DNA of 64,000 bases from CAWAHD01 sp963781785 (GTDB lineage Bacteria; Planctomycetota; Planctomycetia; Isosphaerales; Isosphaeraceae): the NCBI GenBank assembly GCA_963781785.1, contig CAWAHD010000003.1, positions 434,001 to 498,000 of the forward strand. The letters run 5' to 3'. Made by a program: the position numbers and the translations under genes. The notes beneath the pieces are model-generated. The model made no database searches. It had not been told where the DNA came from and worked only from the letters and a program-made list of their open reading frames with translations. Shown piece after piece: positions 50,242-58,700 of the stretch. Positions within the stretch are counted from its first letter, which is position 1. The number at the start of each line of letters is the position of its first letter.

Positions 50242-51077
50242 ATGATATCGCTCGATCGTTTCTGGTGGTGGTCGCACCGGGCAACGATCCTGGCAAGCCT
50301 GTTCCTTGCTGGGGACGGATGGCAGGCCCCAACCGACGAGGAATCGGGGGCGGCCCGGCTCCTGCAGATGAAGGCGTTGGCGAAGACCTTCACAGTCGCC
50401 GCGGCGGGGGCTGTGGGCCGTCCACGGCTGGGACCTTCAGCCGAGCCGGTCTTCCGCTACAATGAGGCGGCCCGAGGCTTCCTCGACGGCACGATCTGGA
50501 CTTTCGGTGACCGGGGTCGGCCGCTGGCGATGCTCAAGGCCGAGATCCACGAGAATGGGGTCGTGTATGGCCTGGTTTCGCTCGCCCCGGAAACCATCTC
50601 GGCGAGCGGGATCAACGGCTGGCGCTGGTCCTCGACCCGTATCGGTCTGAAACGAGAACCGATCCCCCGGCGCCGACCCCGGCGGCGACAGGGCGCGAGC
50701 GTCTGGTTCAGATGAAGGCCCTGGCACGACGATTCTCGGCGATCGAGGACGATCGTCCCACCCATGGCAAGTTCACACTTCGCCTCCTTCCCAAGCCGAT
50801 CCACCACTATACCGATCCCGCCTCCGATCATCTCGATGGCGCTATCTTCGGGTTCGCCACCGGGACCAACCCCGATCTCCTGCTGGTGATCGAGTCAACC
50901 CAGGCACCCGGGACCTCCTCTCCGTCTTGGAGTTATGGGTTCGCCCGGATCGGCGGCGCGGATCTCACCGGTCGACTGGATGGCGAGATCGCCTGGCACG
51001 AGGGCGCCGCCCGAGTACCGTCCAGACTCGCGACCTACGCGAACTTCATCGGGCGAAGGGACGATTTGAAGCCTTGA
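50242..51077 (+). CDS. Secreted planctomycete hypothetical with two homologous halves (frameshifted)
   Basis: ATG 50242 follows GGAGG by 6-8 bases and gives a signal sequence (ATILASLFLAGDGWQA). The mature part contains two related halves, each opening with MKALA (MKALAKTFTV and MKALARRFSAIEDDRP), followed by a PxFRYNEAARGFLDGTIWTF / IHHYTDPASDHLDGAIFGFA segment. The frame changes at about 50661-50668, at a run of five C, where PPAPTPAATGRERLVQ resumes. The total is near 275 residues. Pairs of this type are exported and unknown in function. It lies between the tandem repeat and copy C of the inverted-end repeat. Confidence 0.55.
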
Positions 51078-51117
51078 TCAAATAAGCAGGAAGGGGTTGG
51101 CACCCGACCAAAGCCTC

Positions 51118-51369
51118 GAGAGGAAGGACAGGCATCGCAGGGGTCGGCGGCACTCGGCGGATGGACAGGAAGGCCAGGCATTGGAGGGGTCGGCGCTACC
51201 CGGCGAACGAATCGGATCGACCGCCGTAACCTTTGTGTAGCAAAATGGTTTGGTTTGATGCTTGACTCCCACATTCGGCCCACGGCGCCCTGGTGGCGAG
51301 GCAAAGCGGGTGCGCGCGGGTTTGGTAACTTGGGGAATGGATGTGCTGCCGAATTGCCTGTCCTTGGTC
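51118..51369 (+). repeat. Inverted-end repeat element, copy C
   Basis: Begins GAGAGGAAGGACAGGCA and ends TGCCTGTCCTTGGTC, about 250 bases. It has the short form of the 5' module, with two imperfect direct repeats (GTCGGCGGCACTCGGCG and GTCGGCGCTACCCGGCG), then the common core near 51212. Confidence 0.85.
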
Positions 51370-51418
51370 TTTTTTCTGTGTGGGTGTGCGGCACATTTGC
51401 TACTCGTGCCTTGTCACG

Positions 51419-52232
51419 GCTAAATTGTCGGGTTGGCAATCTCGGGTAAATTGGAGGCTGCGGCTGTTGACGCGCAAGGTTGTGGAGTTGAAAATTGTGG
51501 ACTCGGTGAGTCACGAAACGATCCGGCGAGCTCTTAAAAAAACGGAATGACGAATCGGAAAATTGAGTATTGGGTGATCCCGCCGGAAGCCGACGGCGAG
51601 TTCGCCGCCCACATGGAAGAGGTGCTGGAAATCTACGAAAAGCCGTACAATCCCGCCGTTCCAGTCGTCTGGATGGACGAGCAACCTGTGCAGTCGCTGA
51701 AGGAAACGCGTTCCCCCATCCCTGCCACGGCCAAGCACGCCAGGCGGGTCGACTACGACTACGAGTACGAACGAGCGGGCACGGCCACCGTCATCATGCC
51801 GGCTGGCGTGAAGTCTCCGTTCGGGAGCGGAAAACGAAGATCGATTGGGCCACCGAGATGGCTCGCCTGCTGGAAGGGCGGTACGCTGCGTGCGAGAAGG
51901 TGATCGTGGTGTGTGACAACCTCAATACGCACCCAGAGGGCGCGTTCTCTGAATCGTTCGCGCTGCAACGCGCCCGGAATTTGGTCCGCCGCATTGAGTT
52001 TTGCTACACACCGAAGCACGGCAGTTGGCTGAACATCGCCGAGAACGAACTGAGTTCACTTACACGCCAGTGCGTGTCGGGCAGCCGATTCGCCGATATC
52101 CCGACACTCCGTGAGGAAACCGACGCTTGGTCCACCAAGGTCAACGCCACACAACGCGGCATCGACCGGCAAATGAAGATCGACGAGGCGCGAACGAAAT
52201 TGAAGTCGGTTTACCCGACAATTAAGCTGTGA
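51419..52232 (+). pseudogene. IS630 family transposase remnant
   Basis: Three pieces in different frames belong to one IS630-type transposase. 51419-51550 gives WRLRLLTRKVVELKIVDSVS and HETIRRALKKTE; 51547 onward gives WVIPPEADGEFAAHMEEVLE and VVWMDEQPVQSLKETR with the first Asp; after about 51810 comes VSVRERKTKIDWATEMARLL, VIVVCDNLNTH with the second Asp, and FCYTPKHGSWLNIAENELSS with the catalytic Glu. The first N-terminal part is missing and there is a stop plus two frame changes, so it is inactive. I did not find its terminal repeats. Confidence 0.8.
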
Positions 52233-52274
52233 CAGAGCACCAGGATGTTTGGCGAAACAAGGAGGAAAGGAAAC

Positions 52275-53231
52275 ATGGACAAAGCTCAGATCATCGGTTT
52301 GATTGACCTGCGCGAGGCCCTCTTGGATGGATGCCGTGCGTTCTTCCACAGTCGGCGCTTCCGACAGATCACGACTTCCTCCATCACGTCGGCGAGCGGG
52401 TCGTGTGATGATCCGCTCACCCTCTTCAAATTGCCGTACTTTGATGGTTCGGCGTTCCTAGTCCAAACCTCGCAGATCCAGTTGGAGTACGTGACTATCG
52501 TGACCGGGGAGCCGGTCTGGACGATCACGCGAAGCTTCCGGGCGGAGCCAAAAGTCGATGATCGCCACCTGACTGAGTTCACGCTGGTCGAGTGCGAAGC
52601 GCCACATTGCACGCTCGACCAGTTGATGGACTTGGAAGAAGCGTTGATCACCAGCCTCGTCGCTTGCGTCCTGGACAACCCTGTGGCTCGCAGGGTCGCT
52701 TCTAACGCCAGGCTCGGCGAACTTCGCCTGCCGTTCCTCCGGATGACGTACGACGAAGCGATCGCGATCCTGACGAAACTGGGCGTGGAGACAGCGTACG
52801 GAGACGACATCCGGCCATCCGACGAGTTACGGCTCTTGGAATCGAACGATGGCCAACCGATGTTTGTTACGCATTACCCGATCGAAATCAAATACTTCAA
52901 CATGAAGTGGTCGGAGAACGGTCGGACAGTCCAAAACGTCGACCTGCTCTTGCCTCCGTTTGGGGAAGTGACGGGCGGTGCAGTGCGCGAGGAGAACATC
53001 GCCAGGCTCAAAAGGAACATCGCTCACTCACCGATGTTCCGCGCCTTCGAACAGATGGGCGCCGGCGCGTCTGATTTTGATTGGTATCTCTCGCTCTGGA
53101 ACGAAGACAATGTCATCCCTCGTGCCGGGTTCGGCTTGGGGCTTGAGCGTGTCGTCGGCTTCCTGACAGGCAAGTCCGACATTCGCGACTGCACAATCTT
53201 CCCCAGAAACCGGGAGTTGCTTGACCCGTGA
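52275..53231 (+). CDS. Asparaginyl-tRNA-synthetase-like class II enzyme without anticodon domain
   Basis: From ATG 52275 (AGGAGGAAAGG upstream) the product has 318 residues. Motif 2 is SFRAEPKVDDRHLTEFTLVE, close to the FRAE..RHL.EF of asparaginyl-tRNA synthetases; motif 3 is GFGLGLERVVGFLTGKSDIR with the invariant Arg, and CTIFPR follows. The ATP-site core is therefore intact, but the N-terminal OB-fold that binds the anticodon is absent: only about 30 residues precede the catalytic part. Related stand-alone cores in archaea act as asparagine synthetases, so ligation of an amino acid or ammonia to a small molecule or peptide is likelier than tRNA charging. The gene is paired with a 2TM protein 45 bases downstream. 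Composition is less GC-rich than in neighbouring genes. Confidence 0.78.
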   Translation: MDKAQIIGLIDLREALLDGCRAFFHSRRFRQITTSSITSASGSCDDPLTLFKLPYFDGSAFLVQTSQIQLEYVTIVTGEPVWTITRSFRAEPKVDDRHLTEFTLVECEAPHCTLDQLMDLEEALITSLVACVLDNPVARRVASNARLGELRLPFLRMTYDEAIAILTKLGVETAYGDDIRPSDELRLLESNDGQPMFVTHYPIEIKYFNMKWSENGRTVQNVDLLLPPFGEVTGGAVREENIARLKRNIAHSPMFRAFEQMGAGASDFDWYLSLWNEDNVIPRAGFGLGLERVVGFLTGKSDIRDCTIFPRNRELLDP

Positions 53232-53276
53232 CGCCTTCGCATAACAATCGCTGTTCTCGAAGAGGAGACAACAGAG

Positions 53277-54080
53277 ATGGCCCATCCTGCTAAAGTTGGT
53301 TCCTCGCAAAGTCGGTCCGCAAAGCTTCCCAAGCTGCCGGCTGCTGGCAACGAGGAAGTTTACGACCACATCTGCGAAATGATCGAGTGCGCGGAGGAGG
53401 GTGATTCGCTCGATTTCTGCTCCACGTCAACGTTTTTCGGCTACTACTCGGAGGGTGCGCAACGTTTTGAAAAAGTTTGCGAGCTCTTGGAATCCTCAAA
53501 GGATAGGGGTTGCGCGATCCGCTTGATTGTTGATGTGGGGGATGAGATCGACGCGCTGGCGGCTCGTGCACTGGGCAGATTCTTGAAGGATGAGAAGGAA
53601 ATCAAGTCCATGTCAAACCATGGTTCTTACTTCATCCTCTTACAGAAAAAAGGCGGTTCCACGTCCTATATCGAGTTCAATTCGAGACCTGAGCGCCCCC
53701 ACAAATACCTCGAAGGCCGAATCAAACCCTTTAAGGACGTCTGTCGCAGCGGGGAAGACAAAGCGCGGTTTACCACGCTGAAGACTCTATTCAATCTCCA
53801 CTGGGAAAGCCCGATGGCGTCTCCTATCGTTCGCGCAATGTTCCGCCATTCGTCGAGTTTCGCGGTGCATCGACTCTTCTACAAACTCCTGTTCGTATTC
53901 ACCGCAGTCCTTTGCGGGCTTACGTTCTTGGCCACACTCGTGGCGTTCCTCTCCTTCTACTACCGCGAGACGACGATGGCCATCGTTGTCACCTCGATCA
54001 GTGGAATCGTCTCGGTCGGCGGTTCGTTCGCGGCATCGTACGTCCTGTGGCTAAAAACGAGGAAACTCACGAAGGAATAG
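53277..54080 (+). CDS. PLD-like domain protein with two C-terminal membrane helices
   Basis: A 267-residue protein whose ATG 53277 is preceded by GAGGAGACAACAGAG. Residues 30-175 resemble half of a phospholipase-D-like fold: CSTSTFFGYYSEGAQRFEKV, RGCAIRLIVDVGDEIDALAA, YFILLQKKGGSTSYIEFNSR and TLFNLHWESP near the end. The HxKxxxxD catalytic motif is not seen, so it may be a dead or sensory domain. Then follow two hydrophobic segments (LLFVFTAVLCGLTFLATLVAF and IVVTSISGIVSVGGSFAASYV) and a short Lys-rich tail. It is most likely co-transcribed with the synthetase-like gene. The layout (soluble domain plus 2TM) is common among membrane effectors of defence systems; that is inference. Confidence 0.6.
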   Translation: MAHPAKVGSSQSRSAKLPKLPAAGNEEVYDHICEMIECAEEGDSLDFCSTSTFFGYYSEGAQRFEKVCELLESSKDRGCAIRLIVDVGDEIDALAARALGRFLKDEKEIKSMSNHGSYFILLQKKGGSTSYIEFNSRPERPHKYLEGRIKPFKDVCRSGEDKARFTTLKTLFNLHWESPMASPIVRAMFRHSSSFAVHRLFYKLLFVFTAVLCGLTFLATLVAFLSFYYRETTMAIVVTSISGIVSVGGSFAASYVLWLKTRKLTKE

Positions 54081-54230
54081 CGGCGATCCAATTCAACACG
54101 AAGGTGACGCTGGAACACGCGTTACATCGGAAATCGTGGAAATCAGCAGAACCAGTGAACGTCCAGCCCGAATCGGGGCGCTCAATCGGCGAGGATGCCG
54201 ACCTGCGACCTCGATCAGTGCCGCTCGGGG

Positions 54231-54399
54231 GAGAGAAAGGACAGGCATCTGAGGGGTCGGCGCCACTCTGCGAATGGACCGGTAGACCAGGCATTGGAGC
54301 GGTCGGCGCCACCCCGCGAATGAATCCGGTAGACCGCCGTAACTTTTCTGTACCAAGACGGTTTGGATTGCTGCATGACTCCCACATTCGGCCAACGGT
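54231..54399 (+). repeat. Inverted-end repeat element, copy D, left part (split by IS21-type element)
   Basis: Starts GAGAGAAAGGACAGGCA; the core GACCGCCGTAAC is near 54330. It is cut after AACGGT (54394-54399) by the IS21-type element; the right part continues at 56978. Confidence 0.85.
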
Positions 54400-54577
54400 T
54401 GATCGACGACAATTACATTTCCCCACCGCGACAATTACAATTCCCCACTCGTCTGTTCCATTGTTCAGGCTCCTTTCTCGACCGTTTTCCCAGTGAGATT
54501 TAGTCCTGACGACAACTACCATCCGTTATTCGTTATCCGCCCGCTTGCCATTTTTGACACGTCGGGGCCTTGGTTTC

Positions 54578-55358
54578 TTAGGTCGCTGCTGACGAATCGG
54601 GTTCCTGAACCTGTTTGGCCTGCTCCAAGCGGTAGCTGGGAACGTTGAGCTCCAAGATCACGCTATGGTGGACCAGCCGGTCGATCGCCGCCGCGGTGGT
54701 CATCGGGTCCTTGAAAATGTTCTCCCATTTCGAGAACGGCAGATTGCTCGTGATCATCACGCTGCCTCGCTCGTACCGCTCCGCCAGCAGTGTGAATAAC
54801 ACTTCCATCTCCTCCCGACTCTGTTGGACGTAGCCCAGATCGTCGATGATGAGCACCTCGAACTTGGAGAGCCGTTTCAGGTATCGGCTCAACTTCAGGT
54901 CGCGCTTAGCAATCAACAGGTCTTGAACCAGCAAGCTGCAGGGACCAAACAGTACCTTGCGCCCCGAACGCACTAGCTCTTGTGCAATCCCGCACAGCAA
55001 GTGCGTTTTCCCACTCCCAGAACGTCCAAAAGCCAACACGTTCTCTCGGGCATCGACGAAGGCGCCGTCCAGCAACATACGCACCTGCCGGGCGATCTTT
55101 GCCGGCAACCGCTTCATGTCGAACCGGGCCAAGCTCTTCTCGACCGGTAAATCCGAATCCCGCAGCCAACGTTCGATCCGGTTCGTCCGCCGGACCTGAC
55201 ACTCCTGTTCGGCGAGTTCCCCAAGGTACTGCTCGTCAGCTGAGTGATTCTTGGACCGCGCGCCGGGCTACGTCCTCGAAGCTCTCACGAAACGTGGGCA
55301 GGTGAAGTTCCCGCAGGCACTCCACGAGCCGCTGCTTCACTTCCGTCTGCGAAGCCAT
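54578..55358 (-). CDS. istB: IstB-like AAA+ ATPase of IS21 (frameshifted)
   Basis: ATG 55358 has AGGAGG upstream and overlaps istA by 74 bases. The first frame gives TEVKQRLVECLRELHLPTFR; after about 55240 it continues as ADEQYLGELAEQECQVRR in another frame and then FDMKRLPAKIARQV. Walker A is LAFGRSGSGKTHLLCGIAQEL, Walker B is VLIIDDLGYV, and SNLPFSKWENIF is the IstB signature. It assists IstA in choosing and remodelling target DNA. The single-base frame change early in the gene would inactivate it if real, as the stop at about 55245 follows immediately. Confidence 0.82.
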
Positions 55359-56841
55359 CCCACACCTCCTTGTGATTGAACAACATATCAAAACTCGACA
55401 GATCAGTTGCCTCTACCCGGACCTCCGTGATCGGACAGGGGGGCTCGGAGCATCCGATCCGTTCCCTCACCCCCTGCGCAGTGATCGCCTGCCCCTCCTC
55501 CAGCAGGGCTCGTATGGCGCTGTCCACCATTGACTCATTCTCCCGGGCCGCCAGCTCCAAGATTTGCAGATACTCACGCGAGGCCCGGCCGGGTGCGGTC
55601 TCGCGCAGCACGTCATAAGCCATTCGAAACCGGCTCGTAGGAAAAAGGTCTTCCCGATACCGATAATTCTCAAACGCGCCGGGCTTGCGCACCAACCAAT
55701 CGATCACGTGCCTGTAGTTGATGCGATGCTTCCGCTGCCCGCGAAGGCGTGGAAGCCGTTCGACGACCTTGCCGGCAAACCACACTTCCAACTCGTCGGC
55801 GTAGAGCCGGACGTCTACCCGCTCGTCGATCAAACGGCTGTCTACCGAATAGACGTTGCGGTCCACATGAATGATGCTCCCGGGATAGACTCGAACCCGC
55901 GCCCGCTTGTAGCTCTCTAATCGCGTTGGGGGAAGCGCACGCAGTACGGCCTGTTCCTCGGCGAAGCGCAACCGGCGGCCGGCATTGCGCTGGTCTAGGA
56001 TCTCCCGTAGGAATCGAGCGTAAGCCGCGCGGTCCATGAAGTCACGGTTGCCACGTAGAAGCAGGGCCTGGTCCACAGCCTCCTTGAAGCGGTAATGGCT
56101 CTGCTCGGCGTCCCCGTTCTCGTGAGCCTGGCGTGCGTTGATCTTCTCCATCTCCAGGCCGTAGTGGTCCATCAGCGCCTGGTACCGCCCGGTGAACTCC
56201 TTAGCGCTAGAAGCGTTGTTTACGGCCAAGCTCATTCGGTCGGTTCGGTGCCGCTGGGGCGAGCCGCCCACCTCCCACAGGGCATGCTGCAACCCGTCGC
56301 TTAGGCTCTCGAAGCTCTCGGAGAAACAGATCGAGGCCGTCTCCCAGTTCGAGTAGGTCAGAACGAAATGATAAACCATGTGATCGAACGGCTGGCCGCC
56401 GAGAGTCACGGCCAAGCTTGTCATATGGGTGAAATCGGACGCACCCAACCGGCCAGGATGATGAGTCTGTGCGAAGAAGACCTCCTTGGGTGGACCAGAG
56501 ATTGCTTCCCACTGACGCACTCGACGTTGAAGCGTGCGCAGTTGACCGTCTGCGAATCGACCCGGGTAGCGGCGTTGAAGCCACTCGAACAAGATTTTCG
56601 CCTGCAAGCCGGGGCTGAGTTCCAGTTGCTCACGCACCTCCTCCCAGACGTCTGCGAAGGGGTCTTCTCGAGTGCGCCATGTTCGCGGCCAGGTCTCCAG
56701 CTCGCTGGGGAGCTTCGCCTCGTCCCGGTACTTCCGTGCGGTCTTACGGTCCATGTCCACCCTCATTGCCGCAACCGATAGCGGCTTCCGTGAATGCAAC
56801 AATGCGTGCAAACGCCTAACTTGTCGATCCGTGACAGCCAT
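55285..56841 (-). CDS. istA: IstA-like DDE transposase of IS21
   Basis: The start at ATG 56841 gives MAVTDRQVRRLHALLHSRKP, with SVAAMRVDMDRKTARKYRDE as helix-turn-helix. The catalytic domain shows GASDFTHMTSLAVTLGG (Asp), later HRTDRMSLAVN (Asp) and HENGDAEQSHYRFKEAVDQ (Glu). The C-terminal part has IIHVDRNVYSVDSRLIDERVD. Length about 518 residues is normal for IstA. This gene appears intact, so loss of istB alone would stop transposition. An ATG 33 bases upstream (56874) is less likely. Confidence 0.88.
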   Translation of the reverse strand: MAVTDRQVRRLHALLHSRKPLSVAAMRVDMDRKTARKYRDEAKLPSELETWPRTWRTREDPFADVWEEVREQLELSPGLQAKILFEWLQRRYPGRFADGQLRTLQRRVRQWEAISGPPKEVFFAQTHHPGRLGASDFTHMTSLAVTLGGQPFDHMVYHFVLTYSNWETASICFSESFESLSDGLQHALWEVGGSPQRHRTDRMSLAVNNASSAKEFTGRYQALMDHYGLEMEKINARQAHENGDAEQSHYRFKEAVDQALLLRGNRDFMDRAAYARFLREILDQRNAGRRLRFAEEQAVLRALPPTRLESYKRARVRVYPGSIIHVDRNVYSVDSRLIDERVDVRLYADELEVWFAGKVVERLPRLRGQRKHRINYRHVIDWLVRKPGAFENYRYREDLFPTSRFRMAYDVLRETAPGRASREYLQILELAARENESMVDSAIRALLEEGQAITAQGVRERIGCSEPPCPITEVRVEATDLSSFDMLFNHKEVWDGFADGSEAAARGVPAGTSPAHVS

Positions 56842-56977
56842 GGTGATCCTCCCTCCTGGTTGGAGAATCACCAATTTGATATCAACTGGCGTCGGTGGGG
56901 AATTCTAATTGTCGTTCGAAGGGATGCGGTGGGGAATTCTAGTTGTCGTCATGGGGAATTCTAATTGTCGCTGATCA

Positions 56978-57067
56978 AACGGTGCCCTGGTGGTGAGGCA
57001 GAGCGGGTGCGCGCGGGTTTGGTAATGTGGCGAGATGGATGTGCTGCCGCGTTGCCTGTCCTTCGTC
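56978..57067 (+). repeat. Inverted-end repeat element, copy D, right part
   Basis: Begins at the second AACGGT copy and continues GCCCTGGTGGTGAGGCAGAG to the end TGCCTGTCCTTCGTC at 57067. It completes the copy interrupted by the IS21-type element. Confidence 0.85.
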
Positions 57068-57504
57068 TCGATTGGCAGACAAAAGAAGTGCGCGGTTGAC
57101 CAGCGCCGTCACCGCGATTTTCAGGCCCCTTGAGCCGATCCGAAGTTTCTGCCGGCGGAGACCATCAAATTGCCGGGCCGCAGCCTCACCGAACGGCTCG
57201 ATTTCGAACTCTTGCCAGGAACGTCGTATGGTCCGTGTCAAGGAGTATCATCCGGGCAACTCTCCGCGCAGCGCCGCCTCCCGTTCAGCCTCGCGGCCCC
57301 GCATGCATTCCTCGTCGACTTTGCGCATGAATTCGCGGTAGCGGAACATGCCGACGACTGACGGCGTGCCCACTCCGCTTCCATCGCGCTTGCCGGAACC
57401 GATCGATTCGCTGATAATCCAGAGTGACGGTAAACCAATGGGTCCGGTGAGGCGGGAGTGGATTCAGTTGACTCGCCATGAACGGATTGGGAGCTCGGTC
57501 ATCC
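57068..57504 (-). other. Gene-free stretch with a short minus-strand remnant
   Basis: No full gene. On the minus strand about 57245-57346 reads MFRYREFMRKVDEECMRGRE then AEREAALRGELPG and stop, which looks like the end or a fragment of a protein I do not recognise. The + strand has nothing convincing until the antitoxin start. Confidence 0.3.
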
Positions 57505-57717
57505 ATGAGTGAGGTCGCACGCACGCTGGAAAACCGTGAACAGCAGCTCTCCGCATCGCAGCTCCGAAAGCTGCCCGTCGAGGAGCGGAACGCCATCCTC
57601 GCGGCTCAAGCAACACTCGCGGAGCCCATCTATCGCAGCGATAAGCGGTTGACGGACTTCGAGGCCTTCGGCGAGGACGACCTGCATGGCGAGAGTTCCT
57701 CAACCGAGACGGGGTGA
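57505..57717 (+). CDS. Antitoxin of a MazEF-type module
   Basis: From ATG 57505 the product has 70 residues: MSEVARTLENREQQLSASQL, then KLPVEERNAILAAQATLAEP and an acidic tail FEAFGEDDLHGESS. Small helical proteins of this kind (LRKLPVEERNAIL) accompany MazF-type toxins. It overlaps the toxin gene by 32 bases, and it should bind both the toxin and its own promoter. Confidence 0.75.
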   Translation: MSEVARTLENREQQLSASQLRKLPVEERNAILAAQATLAEPIYRSDKRLTDFEAFGEDDLHGESSSTETG

Positions 57718-58045
57718 GATCTGGCAAGTTCGATTCGACCCGTCAATTGGTGCTGAAATCCGCAAGCAACGGCCGGCCGTGGTGTTGAACCCAGACGGAA
57801 CCGGGAAGTTACCTCTCCGGATCGTTGTTCCGATCACGGATTGGCAGCCCGCGTTTGGAAGCCTTTCGTGGTTGGTTTTCCTCCGGGCTTCGGCGGATCA
57901 TGGCCTCTCGAAAGATTCGGGCGCCGACGCGTTTCAGGTCAAGTCCGTCTCGGAATCGCGTTTCGTCCGGAAACTCGGCGTCGTGACGGACGACGAGCTC
58001 GCTGAAATTGCGTCGGCGGTTGCATTGTGCGTAGGTGCCCCATGA
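57686..58045 (+). CDS. mazF: MazF/PemK-type toxin (mRNA interferase)
   Basis: A 119-residue protein from ATG 57686. The fold signature is QPRRGEIWQVRFDPSIGAEI, then KQRPAVVLNPD, PLRIVVPITDWQP and GADAFQVKSVSESRFVRKLG, which cover the conserved Arg and Thr/Ser of the RNA-cleaving site. It would act on mRNA in the cytoplasm. Start overlap with the antitoxin indicates coupled translation. It lies just inside the right-hand attachment-like repeat. Confidence 0.9.
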   Translation: MARVPQPRRGEIWQVRFDPSIGAEIRKQRPAVVLNPDGTGKLPLRIVVPITDWQPAFGSLSWLVFLRASADHGLSKDSGADAFQVKSVSESRFVRKLGVVTDDELAEIASAVALCVGAP

Positions 58046-58378
58046 TCGATGCCGCGCCGTTCAACGCAGGGGGCACAATGAGCGGCACCGTGACTAACGA
58101 CGAGTGTAGGCAGGCGCTGCTGCCTTAAGAGCGGAAAGGCCGATATTTGACGCGGGGTGTCAGCTCCTGCTCCGCGCCAAGTCCATGATCTTCTCCATGG
58201 CCGCCGGGGTCAGCAGATGCCAGCTCGCGACAAGCTCCTGTAGCGCCCCGTCACTGCAGACATAGTGCAATCACTGGCACTCGTGCTCGACGCAACTAGT
58301 ATGTGGCGAAACAGCTTGCACAATTTGGGACGCGGGTGCAATTCCCGCCGCCACCATTTTTTCAGCACCGACCTAGCC
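58046..58378. other. Intergenic region containing the second attachment-like copy
   Basis: No gene. It holds the second tmRNA/tRNA-3'-end-like sequence (58221-58358). On the minus strand just before it, LQELVASWHLLTPAAMEKIM recalls the same lost gene tail as at copy 1. Confidence 0.5.
58221..58358 (+). other. tmRNA/tRNA 3'-end-like sequence, copy 2 (candidate att site)
   Basis: It ends GGGACGCGGGTGCAATTCCC then GCCGCCACCAT, matching copy 1 at 49150-49292 in the same orientation over more than 100 bases, including GCAGACATAGTGCAA. The two copies bracket about 9.1 kb with the synthetase-like unit, the IS21-type element and MazEF. Confidence 0.55.
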
Positions 58379-58690
58379 GGCCGTCAATCTATAATTGACG
58401 GGTTGGGAATGAGGAGACCTTCGGTCGGCCCCACGGCGGGGTCTGGAGACCCGCGCCGAACAGGTCGGCCCCAAGGCGGGGTCTGGAGACCCGCGCCGAA
58501 CAGGTCGGCCCCACGGCGGGGTCTGGAGACCCGCGCCGAACAGGTCGGCCCCACGGCGGGGTCTGGAGAACCGCGCCGAACAGGTCGGCCCCACGGCGGG
58601 ATCTGGAGAACCGCGCCGAACAGGTCGGCCCCAGGGCGGGGTCTGGAGACCCGCGCCGAACAGCCAATCAATTGTCGATTGACGGCCGAC
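58379..58690. repeat. Six 40-bp tandem repeats framed by inverted ends
   Basis: Six units of exactly 40 bases (58423-58662) each contain GTCGGCCCCACGGCGG and TCTGGAGACCCGCGCCGAAC with single-base differences. They are framed by GGCCGTCAATC at the left (58379-58389) and its inverse GATTGACGGCC at the right (near 58675-58685), each with an adjacent AATTGA half so that each end can also fold. No spacers vary between units. Confidence 0.9.
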
Positions 58691-58700
58691 TCGGTGCGGC

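Larger units (their letters stand above)
54400..56977 (-). mobile_element. IS21-type insertion sequence with terminal TG/CA repeats
   Basis: About 2.58 kb with inverted ends TGATCGACGACAATTA (54400-54415) and a near match at 56962-56977 ending GATCA. A 6-bp direct repeat AACGGT flanks it (54394-54399 and 56978-56983). Removing the element and one repeat rejoins copy D of the repeat exactly as in copies B and F. Inside each end are extra copies of the motif GACAATTA...TTCCCC: two at the left, three at the right, as in IS21 transposase binding arrays. It carries istA and istB on the minus strand. Confidence 0.9.

Noticed and set aside
51547..51903. Separate 118-residue protein
   Set aside because: Its sequence is the middle of an IS630 transposase, continued in another frame, so it is part of a pseudogene.
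58423..58662. Possible CRISPR array
   Set aside because: The 40-bp units are tandem without spacers.
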